Assembly: GCF_902726545.1 (NCBI RefSeq) | Contig: NZ_CACVAD010000009.1 | Coordinates: 35,654 to 99,653 of the forward strand | Direction of reading: 5' to 3' | Source of the DNA: Yersinia artesiana | GTDB lineage: Bacteria; Pseudomonadota; Gammaproteobacteria; Enterobacterales; Enterobacteriaceae | Length of the DNA stretch: 64,000 nucleotides | In this document: one piece after another, positions 1 to 9,316 of the stretch | Numbering within the stretch: the first letter of the stretch is position 1 | Layout of the letters: every line of letters starts with the position of its first letter | Made by a program: the position numbers and the translations under genes | The notes under the pieces: generated by a model | The model's database searches: none | Told to the model about the DNA's origin: nothing | The model's input: the letters and a program-made list of their open reading frames with translations, nothing else

Positions 1-832
1 CTGAGATGAAAAATAGCCCGAGCAGCAAGCCCTTAAAGGGTTCGATAGCGATTTCCAGTTCATGCTGGAATTCACTTTCCGCCAATAAGATACCCGCGAT
101 AAATGTCCCTAACGCCATAGACAAGCCCAAGGCATCCATAAACAGTGCCGAACCTAACACCACTAGTAAGGCTGCAGCGGTGAAAACCTCGCGCACGCCT
201 GAGGCCACAATGTAGCGAAACAACGGACGCAGCAGATATCGGCCACCAATCAACATACCGGCAAAAGCCGCAACTTTAATGCCAATCTTGACCCAATCAT
301 TAGCCGCGCCACCGCCGCCAGCCAAAATGGGAATCAGTGCCAAAGCCGGGATAACCGCCATATCCTGGAACAGTAAAACCGAAAAACCGAGCTGACCGCC
401 TTCATTGCGGTTCATCCCTTTTTCGCGCATCAGCTGTAATGCCATTGCCGTTGACGACATGGCCAAACCGACACCACCAATCACTGCGGCTTGCCAGGAA
501 AATTGGGTGACATAGAGCAATGCCCCCAAAGCTGTAGCGGTTATTACCACCTGACCTGCACCGACACCAAAAATAGAGCGCCGCAACTGCCAAAGCTTGG
601 CTGGATTCAATTCCAAGCCAATGATAAACATCAGGAAAACAACACCTAACTCGGAGAAGTGAAGGATTTCGTCAACATCACGAATAAACCCCAACCCCCA
701 TGGGCCAATGGCGATACCGGCTATCAGGTAACCCAATACCGCACCGATCCCCAGGCGCTGCGCAATAGGAACCGCCACCACAGCGGCAAATAGAAATAAT
801 AAAATCGCGGTCAGTAGCGCCGAGCCTTCCAT
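1..832 (-). CDS. kefB: Glutathione-regulated potassium-efflux protein KefB, N-terminal part
   Basis: The gene runs off the left edge, so only about 277 N-terminal residues are present. The reading frame begins at an ATG at 832 ([12 protein letters not shown]) and encodes a series of hydrophobic segments with the glycine-rich stretches of the CPA2 monovalent cation/proton antiporter family ([40 protein letters not shown]). KefB is an inner-membrane K+/H+ antiporter that is held shut by glutathione and opens with electrophile adducts. The C-terminal RCK/TrkA-N domain lies outside the window. The start is two bases after the kefG stop, so the two are one operon and form the usual channel plus ancillary pair. 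Confidence 0.95.
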   Translation of the reverse strand, partial: MEGSALLTAILLFLFAAVVAVPIAQRLGIGAVLGYLIAGIAIGPWGLGFIRDVDEILHFSELGVVFLMFIIGLELNPAKLWQLRRSIFGVGAGQVVITATALGALLYVTQFSWQAAVIGGVGLAMSSTAMALQLMREKGMNRNEGGQLGFSVLLFQDMAVIPALALIPILAGGGGAANDWVKIGIKVAAFAGMLIGGRYLLRPLFRYIVASGVREVFTAAALLVVLGSALFMDALGLSMALGTFIAGILLAESEFQHELEIAIEPFKGLLLGLFFIS

Positions 833-834
833 AT

Positions 835-1389
835 TCAGTGCCCTCCTGTCGCTAGCGGTGACTGCAACCACTGCGCATAAGCTTGTGCATGGCTGGCCAG
901 AACTTCCGGCTTTTGTCGCCGCGCCCAATAGATGATCATTGGGTTCATCCAATGCATATGACACATAGCTGCCGTCAATTCAAAAGGTCGCAGAATATCT
1001 TCCATCGGATAGCGGTTATACCCTCCCGCCCGATAAGCGCCTTCAGGTTCACCCGTGGTAATCACCGAACGCCAGTATTTACCGGTCAGGGCATGACCTC
1101 CCACCCCATTGGCAAAGCCACGCGCCAGCACGCGATCCAACCATTCTTTTAGTAAAGCCGGGCAACTGTAGGTATAGAGAGGGTGCTGAAAGACGATAAT
1201 TTGATGTTCACGTAGCAACTGCTGCTCATGGTGAATATCAATAAAGAAATCCGGATAATGTGCATACAGGTCGTGCACAGTGACATGTTCTAATTGCTGC
1301 ACCGGTTGCAGTAAAACCCGATTCGCCACCGAGTCTTGTGATTCCGGATGGGCATACAACAGCAAAACCTTTGGTAGCTGCGACATCAT
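835..1389 (-). CDS. kefG: KefG, ancillary protein of the KefB efflux system
   Basis: This 184-residue flavodoxin-like protein ([20 protein letters not shown]) matches the KefG/KefF family of NAD(P)H quinone oxidoreductase-fold proteins, which bind the cytoplasmic face of KefB and are needed for its full activity. The family motifs [20 protein letters not shown] and [14 protein letters not shown], which build the flavin pocket, are present. The length equals that of E. coli KefG. There are two consecutive ATG codons; the first is taken. It is upstream of kefB and is divergent from yheS across a 160-bp gap that must carry both promoters. Confidence 0.95.
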   Translation of the reverse strand: MMSQLPKVLLLYAHPESQDSVANRVLLQPVQQLEHVTVHDLYAHYPDFFIDIHHEQQLLREHQIIVFQHPLYTYSCPALLKEWLDRVLARGFANGVGGHALTGKYWRSVITTGEPEGAYRAGGYNRYPMEDILRPFELTAAMCHMHWMNPMIIYWARRQKPEVLASHAQAYAQWLQSPLATGGH

Positions 1390-1549
1390 TCCCCTCCAAA
1401 GCGTCGTCAGGGTCCGGTTTTTCCGTTACCATGCTTCGCAAAGACCAAAAAAGACTAAGATTTGTCCCCACAGTCATTGGTGTTGCCAATAGGTAACGGC
1501 AAGAACCATGGGGATAATAATTTAACATACTCTAAACATACGGCACTCT

Positions 1550-3466
1550 ATGATTGTTTTTTCCTCGCTACAAATTCGACGTGGTACTCGCGTCTTGCTG
1601 GATAATGCAACAGCAACGATTAACCCTGGGCAAAAGGTCGGGCTGGTCGGTAAAAACGGTTGTGGTAAATCCACGCTGCTGGCGTTGCTCAAAGGCGAAC
1701 TGAGCGCCGATGGCGGCAATGCTACTTTTCCCAGTAACTGGGCGCTGGCTTGGGTCAACCAGGAAACCCCTGCACTGGATGTGCCGGCGATAGAGTATGT
1801 TATCGACGGTGACCGCGAATATCGCCAATTGGAGGCCGAACTTCAGGCCGCCAATGAAAAAAATGATGGTCATGCCATCGCCACCGTGCACGGCAAGCTC
1901 GATGCCATCCATGCCTGGACTATTCAATCCCGTGCTGCCAGTTTGCTACACGGGTTAGGATTTTCTCAAGAACAATTGCAGCAGCCAGTGCGTTCATTTT
2001 CCGGCGGCTGGCGGATGCGCCTTAATCTGGCTCAGGCGCTGGTATGCCGCTCTGATTTACTGCTGCTTGATGAACCGACCAACCACCTGGATTTGGACGC
2101 GGTGATCTGGCTGGAAAAATGGCTGAAAAGCTACTCCGGCACACTGGTGCTGATTTCCCATGACCGCGATTTCCTTGATCCTATTATTGATAAAATTCTA
2201 CATATTGAACAGCTGACGCTGAATGAATATACAGGTAACTATTCATCCTTTGAACGTCAGCGCGCCACCAAACTGTCACAGCAACAATCAATGTATCAGC
2301 ATCAACAAGAGAAAGTTGCGCATCTGCAAAGTTACATTGACCGCTTCCGTGCCCAGGCAACCAAAGCCAAACAGGCCCAAAGCCGCATAAAAATGCTGGA
2401 ACGGATGGAACTGATTGCTCCGGCCCATGTGGATAACCCGTTTCATTTCAGTTTCCGCACGCCAGAGAGCTTGCCTGACCCACTGTTACGCATGGATAAA
2501 GTCAGTGCTGGTTATGGTGATCGCACGATTTTAGAGTCTATTAAGCTCAATCTGGTGCCTGGCTCACGCATTGGTTTGTTAGGCCGCAACGGAGCGGGTA
2601 AATCCACTCTGATCAAGCTGCTGGCCGGAACATTGGAACCACAAAGTGGTGAAATCGGTCTGTCCAAAGGAATTAAACTGGGTTACTTCGCCCAGCATCA
2701 GCTTGAATTCTTACGAGCAGATGAATCTCCACTACAACATATGAGCCGACTGGCCCCCAAAGAGCCGGAGCAACAGCTACGTGATTATCTGGGTGGTTAC
2801 GGTTTTCAGGGCGATCAGGTTACCGACCCAACCGCCCGTTTTTCCGGTGGTGAAAAAGCGCGTCTGGTGTTGGCTCTGATCATCTGGCAGCGCCCTAACC
2901 TCTTGCTGCTGGATGAACCGACCAACCATCTGGATCTTGATATGCGTCAGGCTCTGACCGAAGCATTGATTGATTTCGAAGGCGCACTGGTAGTGGTTTC
3001 CCATGATCGTCATTTACTGCGCTCCACCACCGATGATCTTTATCTGGTGCATGATGGCAAGGTAGAGCAGTTCGACGGTGATTTGGAAGATTATCAGCAG
3101 TTTTTGGTGGATTTTCAGCGCCAGCAAAGCCAGCAGGATAATCCAGCCAAAGAGTTATCCGGCAACAGTGCACAGCAACGCAAAGACCAAAAGCGCCGTG
3201 ATGCGGAGTTCCGCAACCAAACCCAGCCGTTGCGTAAGCAAATTATGACGCTGGAAAAGCAAATGGATAAACTGGGCACAGAACTCGCGACCATCGAAGA
3301 ACAACTGGCAGATTCAGCTCTCTACGATATTTCCCGCAAGGCGGACTTAACTCAGTGCCTGCAACAGCAAACACAAGTAAAATCCAAGCTGGAAGAGACT
3401 GAAATGCAGTGGCTGGATGCACAAGAGCAGTTGGAGAATCTCACCAAGCTATTTGAAGCGGGGTAA
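1550..3466 (+). CDS. yheS: ABC-F family ATPase YheS
   Basis: This 638-residue soluble protein has two ABC ATPase domains and no membrane segments, the ABC-F layout of ribosome-associated ATPases. Domain 1 has Walker A GKNGCGKST near residues 34-42, signature FSGGWRMRLNLAQAL and Walker B LLLLDEPTNHLD. Domain 2 repeats this with GRNGAGKST, FSGGEKARLVLAL and LLLLDEPTNHLD. Between them lies the charged interdomain linker (P-site tRNA interaction motif in characterised family members). The C-terminal 110 residues are glutamine/lysine rich and probably form a coiled coil. The length matches E. coli YheS (about 637). Its exact role in translation is inferred from the family. Confidence 0.93.
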   Translation: MIVFSSLQIRRGTRVLLDNATATINPGQKVGLVGKNGCGKSTLLALLKGELSADGGNATFPSNWALAWVNQETPALDVPAIEYVIDGDREYRQLEAELQAANEKNDGHAIATVHGKLDAIHAWTIQSRAASLLHGLGFSQEQLQQPVRSFSGGWRMRLNLAQALVCRSDLLLLDEPTNHLDLDAVIWLEKWLKSYSGTLVLISHDRDFLDPIIDKILHIEQLTLNEYTGNYSSFERQRATKLSQQQSMYQHQQEKVAHLQSYIDRFRAQATKAKQAQSRIKMLERMELIAPAHVDNPFHFSFRTPESLPDPLLRMDKVSAGYGDRTILESIKLNLVPGSRIGLLGRNGAGKSTLIKLLAGTLEPQSGEIGLSKGIKLGYFAQHQLEFLRADESPLQHMSRLAPKEPEQQLRDYLGGYGFQGDQVTDPTARFSGGEKARLVLALIIWQRPNLLLLDEPTNHLDLDMRQALTEALIDFEGALVVVSHDRHLLRSTTDDLYLVHDGKVEQFDGDLEDYQQFLVDFQRQQSQQDNPAKELSGNSAQQRKDQKRRDAEFRNQTQPLRKQIMTLEKQMDKLGTELATIEEQLADSALYDISRKADLTQCLQQQTQVKSKLEETEMQWLDAQEQLENLTKLFEAG

Positions 3467-3575
3467 CCCGCTTGTCATAAAATTATTTAGCGCGAATAGC
3501 ACGTTTCGCGCAACAAAAGTCTAAATTGCTTAAACAGATAGTAAATTTACATTTACTTCAGCGAATGCTTATAGG

Positions 3576-3602
3576 ATTTTACTGTCTAATAGACAATAAA
3601 AT
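3576..3602. promoter_or_regulatory. Imperfect 12-3-12 palindrome before the glycosyltransferase gene
   Basis: The arms ATTTTACTGTCT and AGACAATAAAAT pair with one mismatch around a three-base AAT loop, ending 21 bases before the ATG at 3624. A perfect 10-bp palindrome (GTAAATTTAC) also sits at 3541-3550. The A+T-rich dyad could be an operator for the next gene or the end of the yheS transcript. The sequence does not decide between these. Confidence 0.4.
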
Positions 3603-3623
3603 TTTCTGTAGGAATAAGTGTAA

Positions 3624-4673
3624 ATGCAGCGCATTTTGGTGATCCGAATAGATTTCCTTGGCGATATGGTTTGTACCACGGCGTTATTGCATGCACTAAA
3701 GCAACGTTGGCCAGCCGCAGAAATTCATGTATTAGCGAATAAATACAATCAGGCGGTATTGGCTCGCAACCCTGATATCACTGCGGTTCACACCTATGTT
3801 TACAGCAAACAATGCGAAAGGAACCAACGTTCTGGCAAGCTGGCTGCACTTTTACATCGTCTGGCGCTGATCCGACGCTTAAGGCGCTTAGGCTTTGATT
3901 TACTGATTATTCCTAACGGCGGTATGAACAAAAACAGCATTCAATTCGCCAGACTACTCGGTGTTACGGATTGCCGTTGGCATACTGCTGAAAGCGAGTT
4001 CGACGATCGCAATCCTGACCATGTTGCCAACCGGCCAATACGTCACGAGGCTCTCTCAGGTTTCGCGCTGGTGCCAGAATTAGGGCCAGTTGATACTGAA
4101 ACATTGAAGCTGCACATCTATCCAGATCCACAATTGCAGGCGAAATGGCAAGCAGAATTGGGTGAGAAGAAGCGGCCACGAGTTGGCTTGTTCATTTCCA
4201 ACAAAGCGCCACAACGCCGCTGGAGTGTGGATAAGTGGCAACAATTGGCGCAAAAGCTGAGTGATCAGGCCGATATTATCGTTTTGTATGATCCAACAGA
4301 CCCACCGAGTGAAGAGCAGTTGGCCGCGTTTCAGGGCCGTTGCTTATTCACACCAGGTGTTGATGAGTTTGTGGCCACCATAAGTCTGCTGGATGTGGTT
4401 ATTTCAGCCGATAGTTCGCCGGTTCATATCAGCTCGGCATTGCAGATACCGGTGGTCGCGCTATTTGAATCACGGCCCGAAAAGTGCTTGCGCTGGTATC
4501 CATTGGTGCGGCATGTTTTATTGCATGCGGGGCCACAAGTTGAAGACATCACTGTTGATGCCGTCGAAACCGCAGCCCGCTCGTTGCTGTCGCATCAACC
4601 GCCAAATTCAGCACTCAAACCGGCTAAGGCCGAAACACCGGTTTATCCCCAAGAATCGTCGCTCTGTGCATAA
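3624..4673 (+). CDS. Glycosyltransferase family 9 protein (ADP-heptose:LPS heptosyltransferase-like)
   Basis: The 349-residue protein has the GT9 architecture seen in WaaC, WaaF and WaaQ. It opens with [20 protein letters not shown], the first Rossmann strand and acceptor-side loop, and has the sugar-nucleotide motif [21 protein letters not shown] near residues 260-280. Such enzymes transfer heptose from ADP-heptose to lipopolysaccharide core on the cytoplasmic face of the inner membrane. The donor and acceptor here cannot be read from sequence. No other LPS gene is nearby, so it is an orphan. Its last 50 bases overlap the end of convergent tauD, so the C-terminal tail (about 16 residues) is encoded antisense to tauD and is probably not a conserved part of the fold. 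Confidence 0.8.
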   Translation: MQRILVIRIDFLGDMVCTTALLHALKQRWPAAEIHVLANKYNQAVLARNPDITAVHTYVYSKQCERNQRSGKLAALLHRLALIRRLRRLGFDLLIIPNGGMNKNSIQFARLLGVTDCRWHTAESEFDDRNPDHVANRPIRHEALSGFALVPELGPVDTETLKLHIYPDPQLQAKWQAELGEKKRPRVGLFISNKAPQRRWSVDKWQQLAQKLSDQADIIVLYDPTDPPSEEQLAAFQGRCLFTPGVDEFVATISLLDVVISADSSPVHISSALQIPVVALFESRPEKCLRWYPLVRHVLLHAGPQVEDITVDAVETAARSLLSHQPPNSALKPAKAETPVYPQESSLCA

Positions 4674-5472
4674 TCCGCCGCTGCGGTAGGTAGTCCGCAT
4701 TGGCATAGTGTTGGGTGACGCGGTTATCCCAGATAGCCACGTCATCCTGCTGCCAGCGCCAGCGTACCTGAAACTCCGGCTTGGTAGCATGTGCAAACAG
4801 AAAACGCAGTAGCGCATCACTCTCTTTCTCACTCAGATCCACAATTCTCGTGGTGAATCCTTCATTAACAAATAATGCCTGACGCCCACTCACCGGATGA
4901 GTACGCACCACCGGATGGAGCAATGGCGGATTCTTCTCTTTTGCCAGCAACCAGCGCTGATGGTCTTCTGGTGTTGCACGGTGCTTGTGCTCGGGGAAAG
5001 AATGGGTGAAATCGTGCTCCGCCCGTAACCCTGCCAATAGCTGTTTAAAAGGTGCTGAAAGAGCTTCATAAGCGGCAATCCCGCTGCTCCATAACGTATC
5101 ACCGCCAGTTGTTGGTAATTGCTTGGCCGCCAGAATCGCGCCCAAAGGGGGATTCTCGATAAAAGTGACGTCAGTGTGCCAATTATCATTATCTGGCGGA
5201 TTATTATCGTGCGTATCTAAAACAATAATCTCTTCACACTCTTTCGCGTGAGGATAAACCGGATGAATATGTAAATCGCCAAAGCGCCCGGCTAAATCGC
5301 GTTGCTGTAACGGGGTAATCGGCTGATTACGGAAAAACAGAACCTGATGCTTGAGCAAAGCATGATAAAGCTGCTCAAACTGGCTGTCTCCCAATGGGCG
5401 GGCGATATTAACATTCTCAATCAGAGCGCCAATGTGCGGCCCCAACGGCGTCACTACCAAACGTTCATTCAT
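4624..5472 (-). CDS. tauD: Taurine dioxygenase TauD
   Basis: TauD is a 2-oxoglutarate- and Fe(II)-dependent dioxygenase that releases sulfite from taurine, giving aminoacetaldehyde and succinate. The iron-binding pair is seen as NWHTD (H99 and D101), with the distal histidine in DNRVTQHYA and the 2-oxoglutarate arginine region RRIMHRATI. The start is placed at the ATG at 5472 ([12 protein letters not shown]), which gives 282 residues as in E. coli and overlaps the tauC stop by four bases. An upstream in-frame codon at 5490 would add six residues and is less likely. It is the last gene of tauABCD, and its 3' end overlaps the convergent glycosyltransferase gene by 50 bp. Confidence 0.96.
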   Translation of the reverse strand: MNERLVVTPLGPHIGALIENVNIARPLGDSQFEQLYHALLKHQVLFFRNQPITPLQQRDLAGRFGDLHIHPVYPHAKECEEIIVLDTHDNNPPDNDNWHTDVTFIENPPLGAILAAKQLPTTGGDTLWSSGIAAYEALSAPFKQLLAGLRAEHDFTHSFPEHKHRATPEDHQRWLLAKEKNPPLLHPVVRTHPVSGRQALFVNEGFTTRIVDLSEKESDALLRFLFAHATKPEFQVRWRWQQDDVAIWDNRVTQHYANADYLPQRRIMHRATILGDKPVFRP

Positions 5473-6350
5473 TGCTGTGCTCCATACCAAGGCGTTAACC
5501 GGCGCTGAAGCGCCCGCAAACTTAATTCCATACCAAAAGCAATAATGGCAATCACGCTGATGCCCGCAATCACCACGTCGGTGGCGAGAAACTCTCCAGC
5601 CGATTGCACCATAAAGCCCAATCCACGCGTCGCGGCGATTAACTCAGCCGCCACTAATGTTGACCAACCAACACCCAGCCCAATGCGAATACCGGTTAAA
5701 ATCTCCGGTAATGCGCTGGGCAAAACAACAAACCATAAAACCTGCCAGCGGCTGGCACCCAATGCGCGTGCCGCTCTCACTCGTACCTGTGCCACACTGC
5801 GCACGCCAGCCACGGCGGCCAGGGTGATCGGCGCGAATATCGCCAGATAAATCAGCAAGATTTTTGACGTCTCGCCAATACCAAACCAAATCACCATCAG
5901 CGGCAGATAGGCCAGCGGTGGCACCGGGCGATATATCTCAATAAGCGGATCCAGCACGCCACGTACTGTGCTGCTCAGCCCCATAGCAATACCGGTGGGA
6001 ACACCGAGCGCTACAGCGGCTAACAGTGCAATTAAAATACGCCCCAAACTGGCGGCCAAATGTTGCCATAACGTGGCATCCATAAAGCCCTGTGGGCTGG
6101 CAATCACCAATAACTGATGCAGAACCTGTTGCGGCGCGGGTAAAAATAACGGGCTGATAAGCCCAAGCGCAGTCACTATCCACCACAACGCCACCACACT
6201 CACCAATGTAGCGATGCTGAGCCACAAGCCGTTGCTGGCCGGTAAGCGGCGGCTTATCTTTTTGACCGCAGGGCGAGCGGCATCAGGCGCAGGTAACGAG
6301 GTGCTTTGCGGGGGTAAACTGGCGTCGCGCAATGTACTGTGCAGGCTCAT
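5469..6350 (-). CDS. tauC: Taurine ABC transporter permease TauC
   Basis: This 293-residue inner-membrane protein has about six hydrophobic segments. It carries the EAA-type loop of binding-protein-dependent permeases ([21 protein letters not shown]), which contacts the TauB ATPase. The first 45 residues are hydrophilic and proline/alanine rich, slightly longer than in E. coli. From [14 protein letters not shown] onward it follows E. coli TauC closely. It overlaps tauB upstream and tauD downstream by four bases each, indicating translational coupling. Confidence 0.95.
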   Translation of the reverse strand: MSLHSTLRDASLPPQSTSLPAPDAARPAVKKISRRLPASNGLWLSIATLVSVVALWWIVTALGLISPLFLPAPQQVLHQLLVIASPQGFMDATLWQHLAASLGRILIALLAAVALGVPTGIAMGLSSTVRGVLDPLIEIYRPVPPLAYLPLMVIWFGIGETSKILLIYLAIFAPITLAAVAGVRSVAQVRVRAARALGASRWQVLWFVVLPSALPEILTGIRIGLGVGWSTLVAAELIAATRGLGFMVQSAGEFLATDVVIAGISVIAIIAFGMELSLRALQRRLTPWYGAQQ

Positions 6351-7114
6351 ATCAGAACCTCCCGCTGTTGGAAGACTTTACCCAGCACGTATTCGCGGCG
6401 GGCGATAAATTCAGGATCAGACTTAATGCTGCGGCAAGCTTCGCCATCGGCATAGCGCTGACCAAAGTTTAGCGCTAATCGCTCGACCACCTGCCCCGGC
6501 CCCGGCGACAGCAATAGCAGTTCGCTGGCCAGAAATACCGCTTCTTCGATATCGTGGGTAATCAATAGAATTTGTTTGCCGGTATCGTGCCAGATAGTCA
6601 GCAACAGCTCTTGCATCTGTTCACGGGTAAAAGCATCGAGCGCACCGAACGGCTCATCAAGCAGTAATAAGCGCGGATCCACCGCCAGCGCTCGGGCAAT
6701 CCCCACTCGCTGGCGCATCCCGCCGGAAAGCTGCCAAATGTAGTGATGTTCAAAACCGCCTAACCCGACCCGATTAAGCATTTTCAGTGCGATTGTTCGC
6801 CGCTGTTGCTTGCTCAATCCAGCCAGTTGCAAGCCAAACTCAACATTGCTGACCACATCGCGCCACGGCAATAAACCCTCATGCTGGAACACCACTCCTC
6901 GTTCGGCACTGGGGCCATGAACCGGAATATCATCCAGAGTGATGCTGCCAGCTGAAGGCTCCATAAACCCGGCAATCAAATTTAACAATGTGGTTTTGCC
7001 GCAGCCTGATGGCCCCAATACCACGACCAACTGTCCAGATGCGATTTGTAATGACACATCTTGTAAGGCAGGTTTGCCCTGATACTCAGCCCACAGGCCA
7101 CTGACATTTAACAT
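6347..7114 (-). CDS. tauB: Taurine ABC transporter ATP-binding protein TauB
   Basis: The 255-residue ATPase energises taurine import. It has Walker [10 protein letters not shown] near residues 34-42, the Q-loop in [13 protein letters not shown], the ABC signature [15 protein letters not shown], Walker [13 protein letters not shown] and the switch histidine in [10 protein letters not shown]. These are the motifs of the nitrate/sulfonate/taurine importer ATPase subfamily. It begins 14 bases after the tauA stop and overlaps tauC by four bases. Confidence 0.95.
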   Translation of the reverse strand: MLNVSGLWAEYQGKPALQDVSLQIASGQLVVVLGPSGCGKTTLLNLIAGFMEPSAGSITLDDIPVHGPSAERGVVFQHEGLLPWRDVVSNVEFGLQLAGLSKQQRRTIALKMLNRVGLGGFEHHYIWQLSGGMRQRVGIARALAVDPRLLLLDEPFGALDAFTREQMQELLLTIWHDTGKQILLITHDIEEAVFLASELLLLSPGPGQVVERLALNFGQRYADGEACRSIKSDPEFIARREYVLGKVFQQREVLI

Positions 7115-7128
7115 GATGGCTCCTGGAG

Positions 7129-8133
7129 CTACGGCGTAGCCTGAATCTCTTTGACAAAACGGTCAGTGACGAAATCACGGTAGTCACTGGCAACCTGCGG
7201 GATTTTACCTTGCTGTTTGAGGAATGCAGCGGTATCACGAATAGCCAGATCAACCGGTTGACCCAATTGAGTTATCTGCTCAGCCACCGGCAGATAGGTA
7301 TTGCCTTTCACCAGCTCTGGCACTTGCTCTGGCGGAACACCGCTTAAGCGCGAAAGCTGACTCAGATGTTCTGGGTTTTTAAGCCATTGATCCGGTTGCG
7401 CTAAATAAGCCCCCTGAGCAGCCAATGCACTGCGGGCAAAGGCGGTCACCACTTCAGGATGGGCCTGAGCGAAATCTTTGCGTACCACCCAAACATCCAG
7501 GGTTGGTGCGCCCCATTGCCCCACTTGCGCGGAGTCAGTCAGGACAGTACCGGTTTTGGCTAATTCGTTGACGGCAGGAGCCCAAACATATGCGCCATCA
7601 ATATCACCGCGCTGCCAGGCGGCAGCGATAGCGGGTGGTTGTAAGTTCAGAATAGTGACCTGATCCGGCTTGATACCCCAATGCTTCAGAGCGGCTAGAA
7701 GGCTGTAATGGGTGGTGGAGATAAACGGCACGGCAATACGTTTACCAATTAAATCTTGCGGAGTTTTGATCTCTTTTTTGACCACTAATGCTTCAGAGCT
7801 GCCCAGTTGCGAGGCCAACAAGAAAACCTCAATCGGGACATTCTGGCTGGCTGCAACAGCCAGTGGGCTGGAGCCGATATTGCCAATCTGCACATCACCC
7901 GAAGCAAGCGCCCTGACGACACTGGAGCCGCTGTCAAATTTGCGCCAATCCACCTTGGCACCGGAAAGCCTGGCAAAGCTGTTATCCGCCTGGGCAACCT
8001 TGGCCGGCTCCGCAGAGGTTTGGTAGGCTACAGTGACATCAACAGCCTGTGCGCTGGTCGCCACCAATGACAGAGCCAACAGCGCCCCACCAGATCGCCA
8101 GATGCCACTCACAGAAGAAAAGGTTATCGCCAT
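7129..8133 (-). CDS. tauA: Taurine-binding periplasmic protein TauA
   Basis: This is the substrate-binding subunit of the TauABC importer. The mature part begins [18 protein letters not shown] and follows the SsuA/TauA family. I chose the ATG at 8133 because it has a good ribosome site (CGGAG about eight bases upstream) and gives a classic signal peptide, [20 protein letters not shown] with cleavage after SAQA. An in-frame ATG at 8163 would add ten hydrophilic residues and has a poor ribosome site. The protein is 334 residues. As the first gene of tauABCD it should be expressed under sulfate limitation through CysB/Cbl; see the palindrome at 8213. Confidence 0.95.
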   Translation of the reverse strand: MAITFSSVSGIWRSGGALLALSLVATSAQAVDVTVAYQTSAEPAKVAQADNSFARLSGAKVDWRKFDSGSSVVRALASGDVQIGNIGSSPLAVAASQNVPIEVFLLASQLGSSEALVVKKEIKTPQDLIGKRIAVPFISTTHYSLLAALKHWGIKPDQVTILNLQPPAIAAAWQRGDIDGAYVWAPAVNELAKTGTVLTDSAQVGQWGAPTLDVWVVRKDFAQAHPEVVTAFARSALAAQGAYLAQPDQWLKNPEHLSQLSRLSGVPPEQVPELVKGNTYLPVAEQITQLGQPVDLAIRDTAAFLKQQGKIPQVASDYRDFVTDRFVKEIQATP

Positions 8134-8212
8134 GGGTATACTCCGCTCGGTTAACTGTGTCATTCGCTTTTGTTGCGTGAAATAACAGTGATACCTGAAG
8201 GAGTAACGCCAC

Positions 8213-8245
8213 TAAAGGAATAAAAAATTATCTTTTATTCCTTTA
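8213..8245. promoter_or_regulatory. Perfect 13-bp inverted repeat upstream of tauA (candidate CysB/Cbl region)
   Basis: TAAAGGAATAAAA at 8213-8225 and TTTTATTCCTTTA at 8233-8245 are exact reverse complements around a seven-base loop. The dyad lies 80-112 bases upstream of the tauA ATG, where LysR-type activators bind. In E. coli the tau operon is controlled by CysB and Cbl, so a sulfur-regulator site is the natural reading, but this is inference. It also lies downstream of the phzF-family stop codon, so it might end that transcript, although the stem is A+T rich. Confidence 0.45.
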
Positions 8246-8297
8246 AGCGATAACAAATTAACTCACAGTAGAATTCTTATCTGTAACAAACAGTTAA

Positions 8298-9080
8298 CTA
8301 AAATGTAATTTCGCCTTTGAGGAAAATGCGGGATGCGCCCGAAATAAAAGTGCGATCACCCGCTAACGTGCAGAATAACTCGCCACCGCGCGCGGATATC
8401 TGGCGGGCATGCAACGATGCTTTACCTAATCGCGCTACCCAATATGGCATTAATGTGCAATGGGCCGAGCCAGTCACCGGATCTTCATTGCTGCTCAGGG
8501 TAAAGTAGCGCGAAACAAAATCGACCTCATCACCCGGTGCGGTCACAATCACCCCTCGGCCGGTATAAGCAATCAGCGCCACCAGATCCGGCTGTAACTG
8601 ACAAACCTGTTGCTCATTTTCCAGCACCACCAACAGGGATTTGGCCTGCCATACCTGCTGAATATCGATGCCAAGCAGGGCTTTCAATTCAGCCGCAATC
8701 GCAATTCTCTCTGGGGGCAATGCAGGGAAATCCAGTGATAGTCGGCTAAAGTTATCCACATCGCGCTTAACATGTAAGTCACCGCTGGCGCTACGAAAAC
8801 AGATATCGTGCAAACCGGGGTTAACCACGTTGAACATCACATGTGCCGCCGCCAGGGTGCCGTGACCGCATAAATCCACTTCGCGTTCTGGCGTAAACCA
8901 ACGAATTGCCGATTTATCCCCTTCATCCCAGACAAAACTGGTTTCCGGTAAATTGATTTCCGCGGCAATACTCTGCATCTGCGCTGCCGACAGCGGTTTT
9001 TTCAGCAAATACACTCCGGCAGGATTACCGGATAACCCAGTGCCGATAAACGCATCCACATGAAAATAGTTATAAGCCAT
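8298..9080 (-). CDS. PhzF family isomerase/epimerase-like protein
   Basis: The 260-residue protein belongs to the PhzF/YddE fold family, two related half-barrels. Visible motifs are FHVDAFIGTGLSGNPAGVYL at the start, LPETSFVW with the likely catalytic glutamate, the CGHGTLAAAHV loop and DPVTGSAHC. PhzF itself isomerises a phenazine precursor, but no other phenazine gene is present, so phenazine synthesis should not be inferred. The natural substrate is unknown. The gene stands alone between an ERIC element upstream (9098-9314) and the tau operon downstream. Confidence 0.85.
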   Translation of the reverse strand: MAYNYFHVDAFIGTGLSGNPAGVYLLKKPLSAAQMQSIAAEINLPETSFVWDEGDKSAIRWFTPEREVDLCGHGTLAAAHVMFNVVNPGLHDICFRSASGDLHVKRDVDNFSRLSLDFPALPPERIAIAAELKALLGIDIQQVWQAKSLLVVLENEQQVCQLQPDLVALIAYTGRGVIVTAPGDEVDFVSRYFTLSSNEDPVTGSAHCTLMPYWVARLGKASLHARQISARGGELFCTLAGDRTFISGASRIFLKGEITF

Positions 9081-9097
9081 TAATTAACCCCGCCGTT

Positions 9098-9314
9098 TAT
9101 ACTCTAAATAATTCGAGTTGTAGGAAGGCGGCAATTGAGCAAACCCCGATGAGCTTACTTATTTTAAGGTCAAAATCAGTAAGTGATCCGGGTGACAAAT
9201 CTGCCCGGAGCAGATTTGAACGCTACTTGCAGCGGCCTCGCAGAGGCGAGGCCCATGGACGGGCCGAGTAACGGAAGCAGCCAACGCACATGCAGCTTAA
9301 AGTATGACGAGTAT
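9098..9314. repeat. ERIC element with an internal insertion
   Basis: The left end CTAAATAATTCGAGTTG, the centre GATGAGCTTACTTATTTT...AGTAAGTGATCCGGGTGA and the right end CAACGCACATGCAGCTTAAA match the enterobacterial ERIC consensus as I know it. The right arm is interrupted at about 9195-9271 by some 75 bases that contain their own dyads (CAAATCTGCCCGGAGCAGATTTG; GGCCTCGCAGAGGCGAGGCC). ERICs with an insertion of about 70 bp are known from yersiniae. The element lies between phzF and the lysE-family gene, ending about three bases from the latter's stop codon. Confidence 0.85.
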
Positions 9315-9316
9315 GA

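Noticed and set aside
8298..9080. Phenazine biosynthesis from the PhzF-family gene
   Set aside because: PhzF-fold proteins are widespread with unrelated roles and no other phenazine gene is present.
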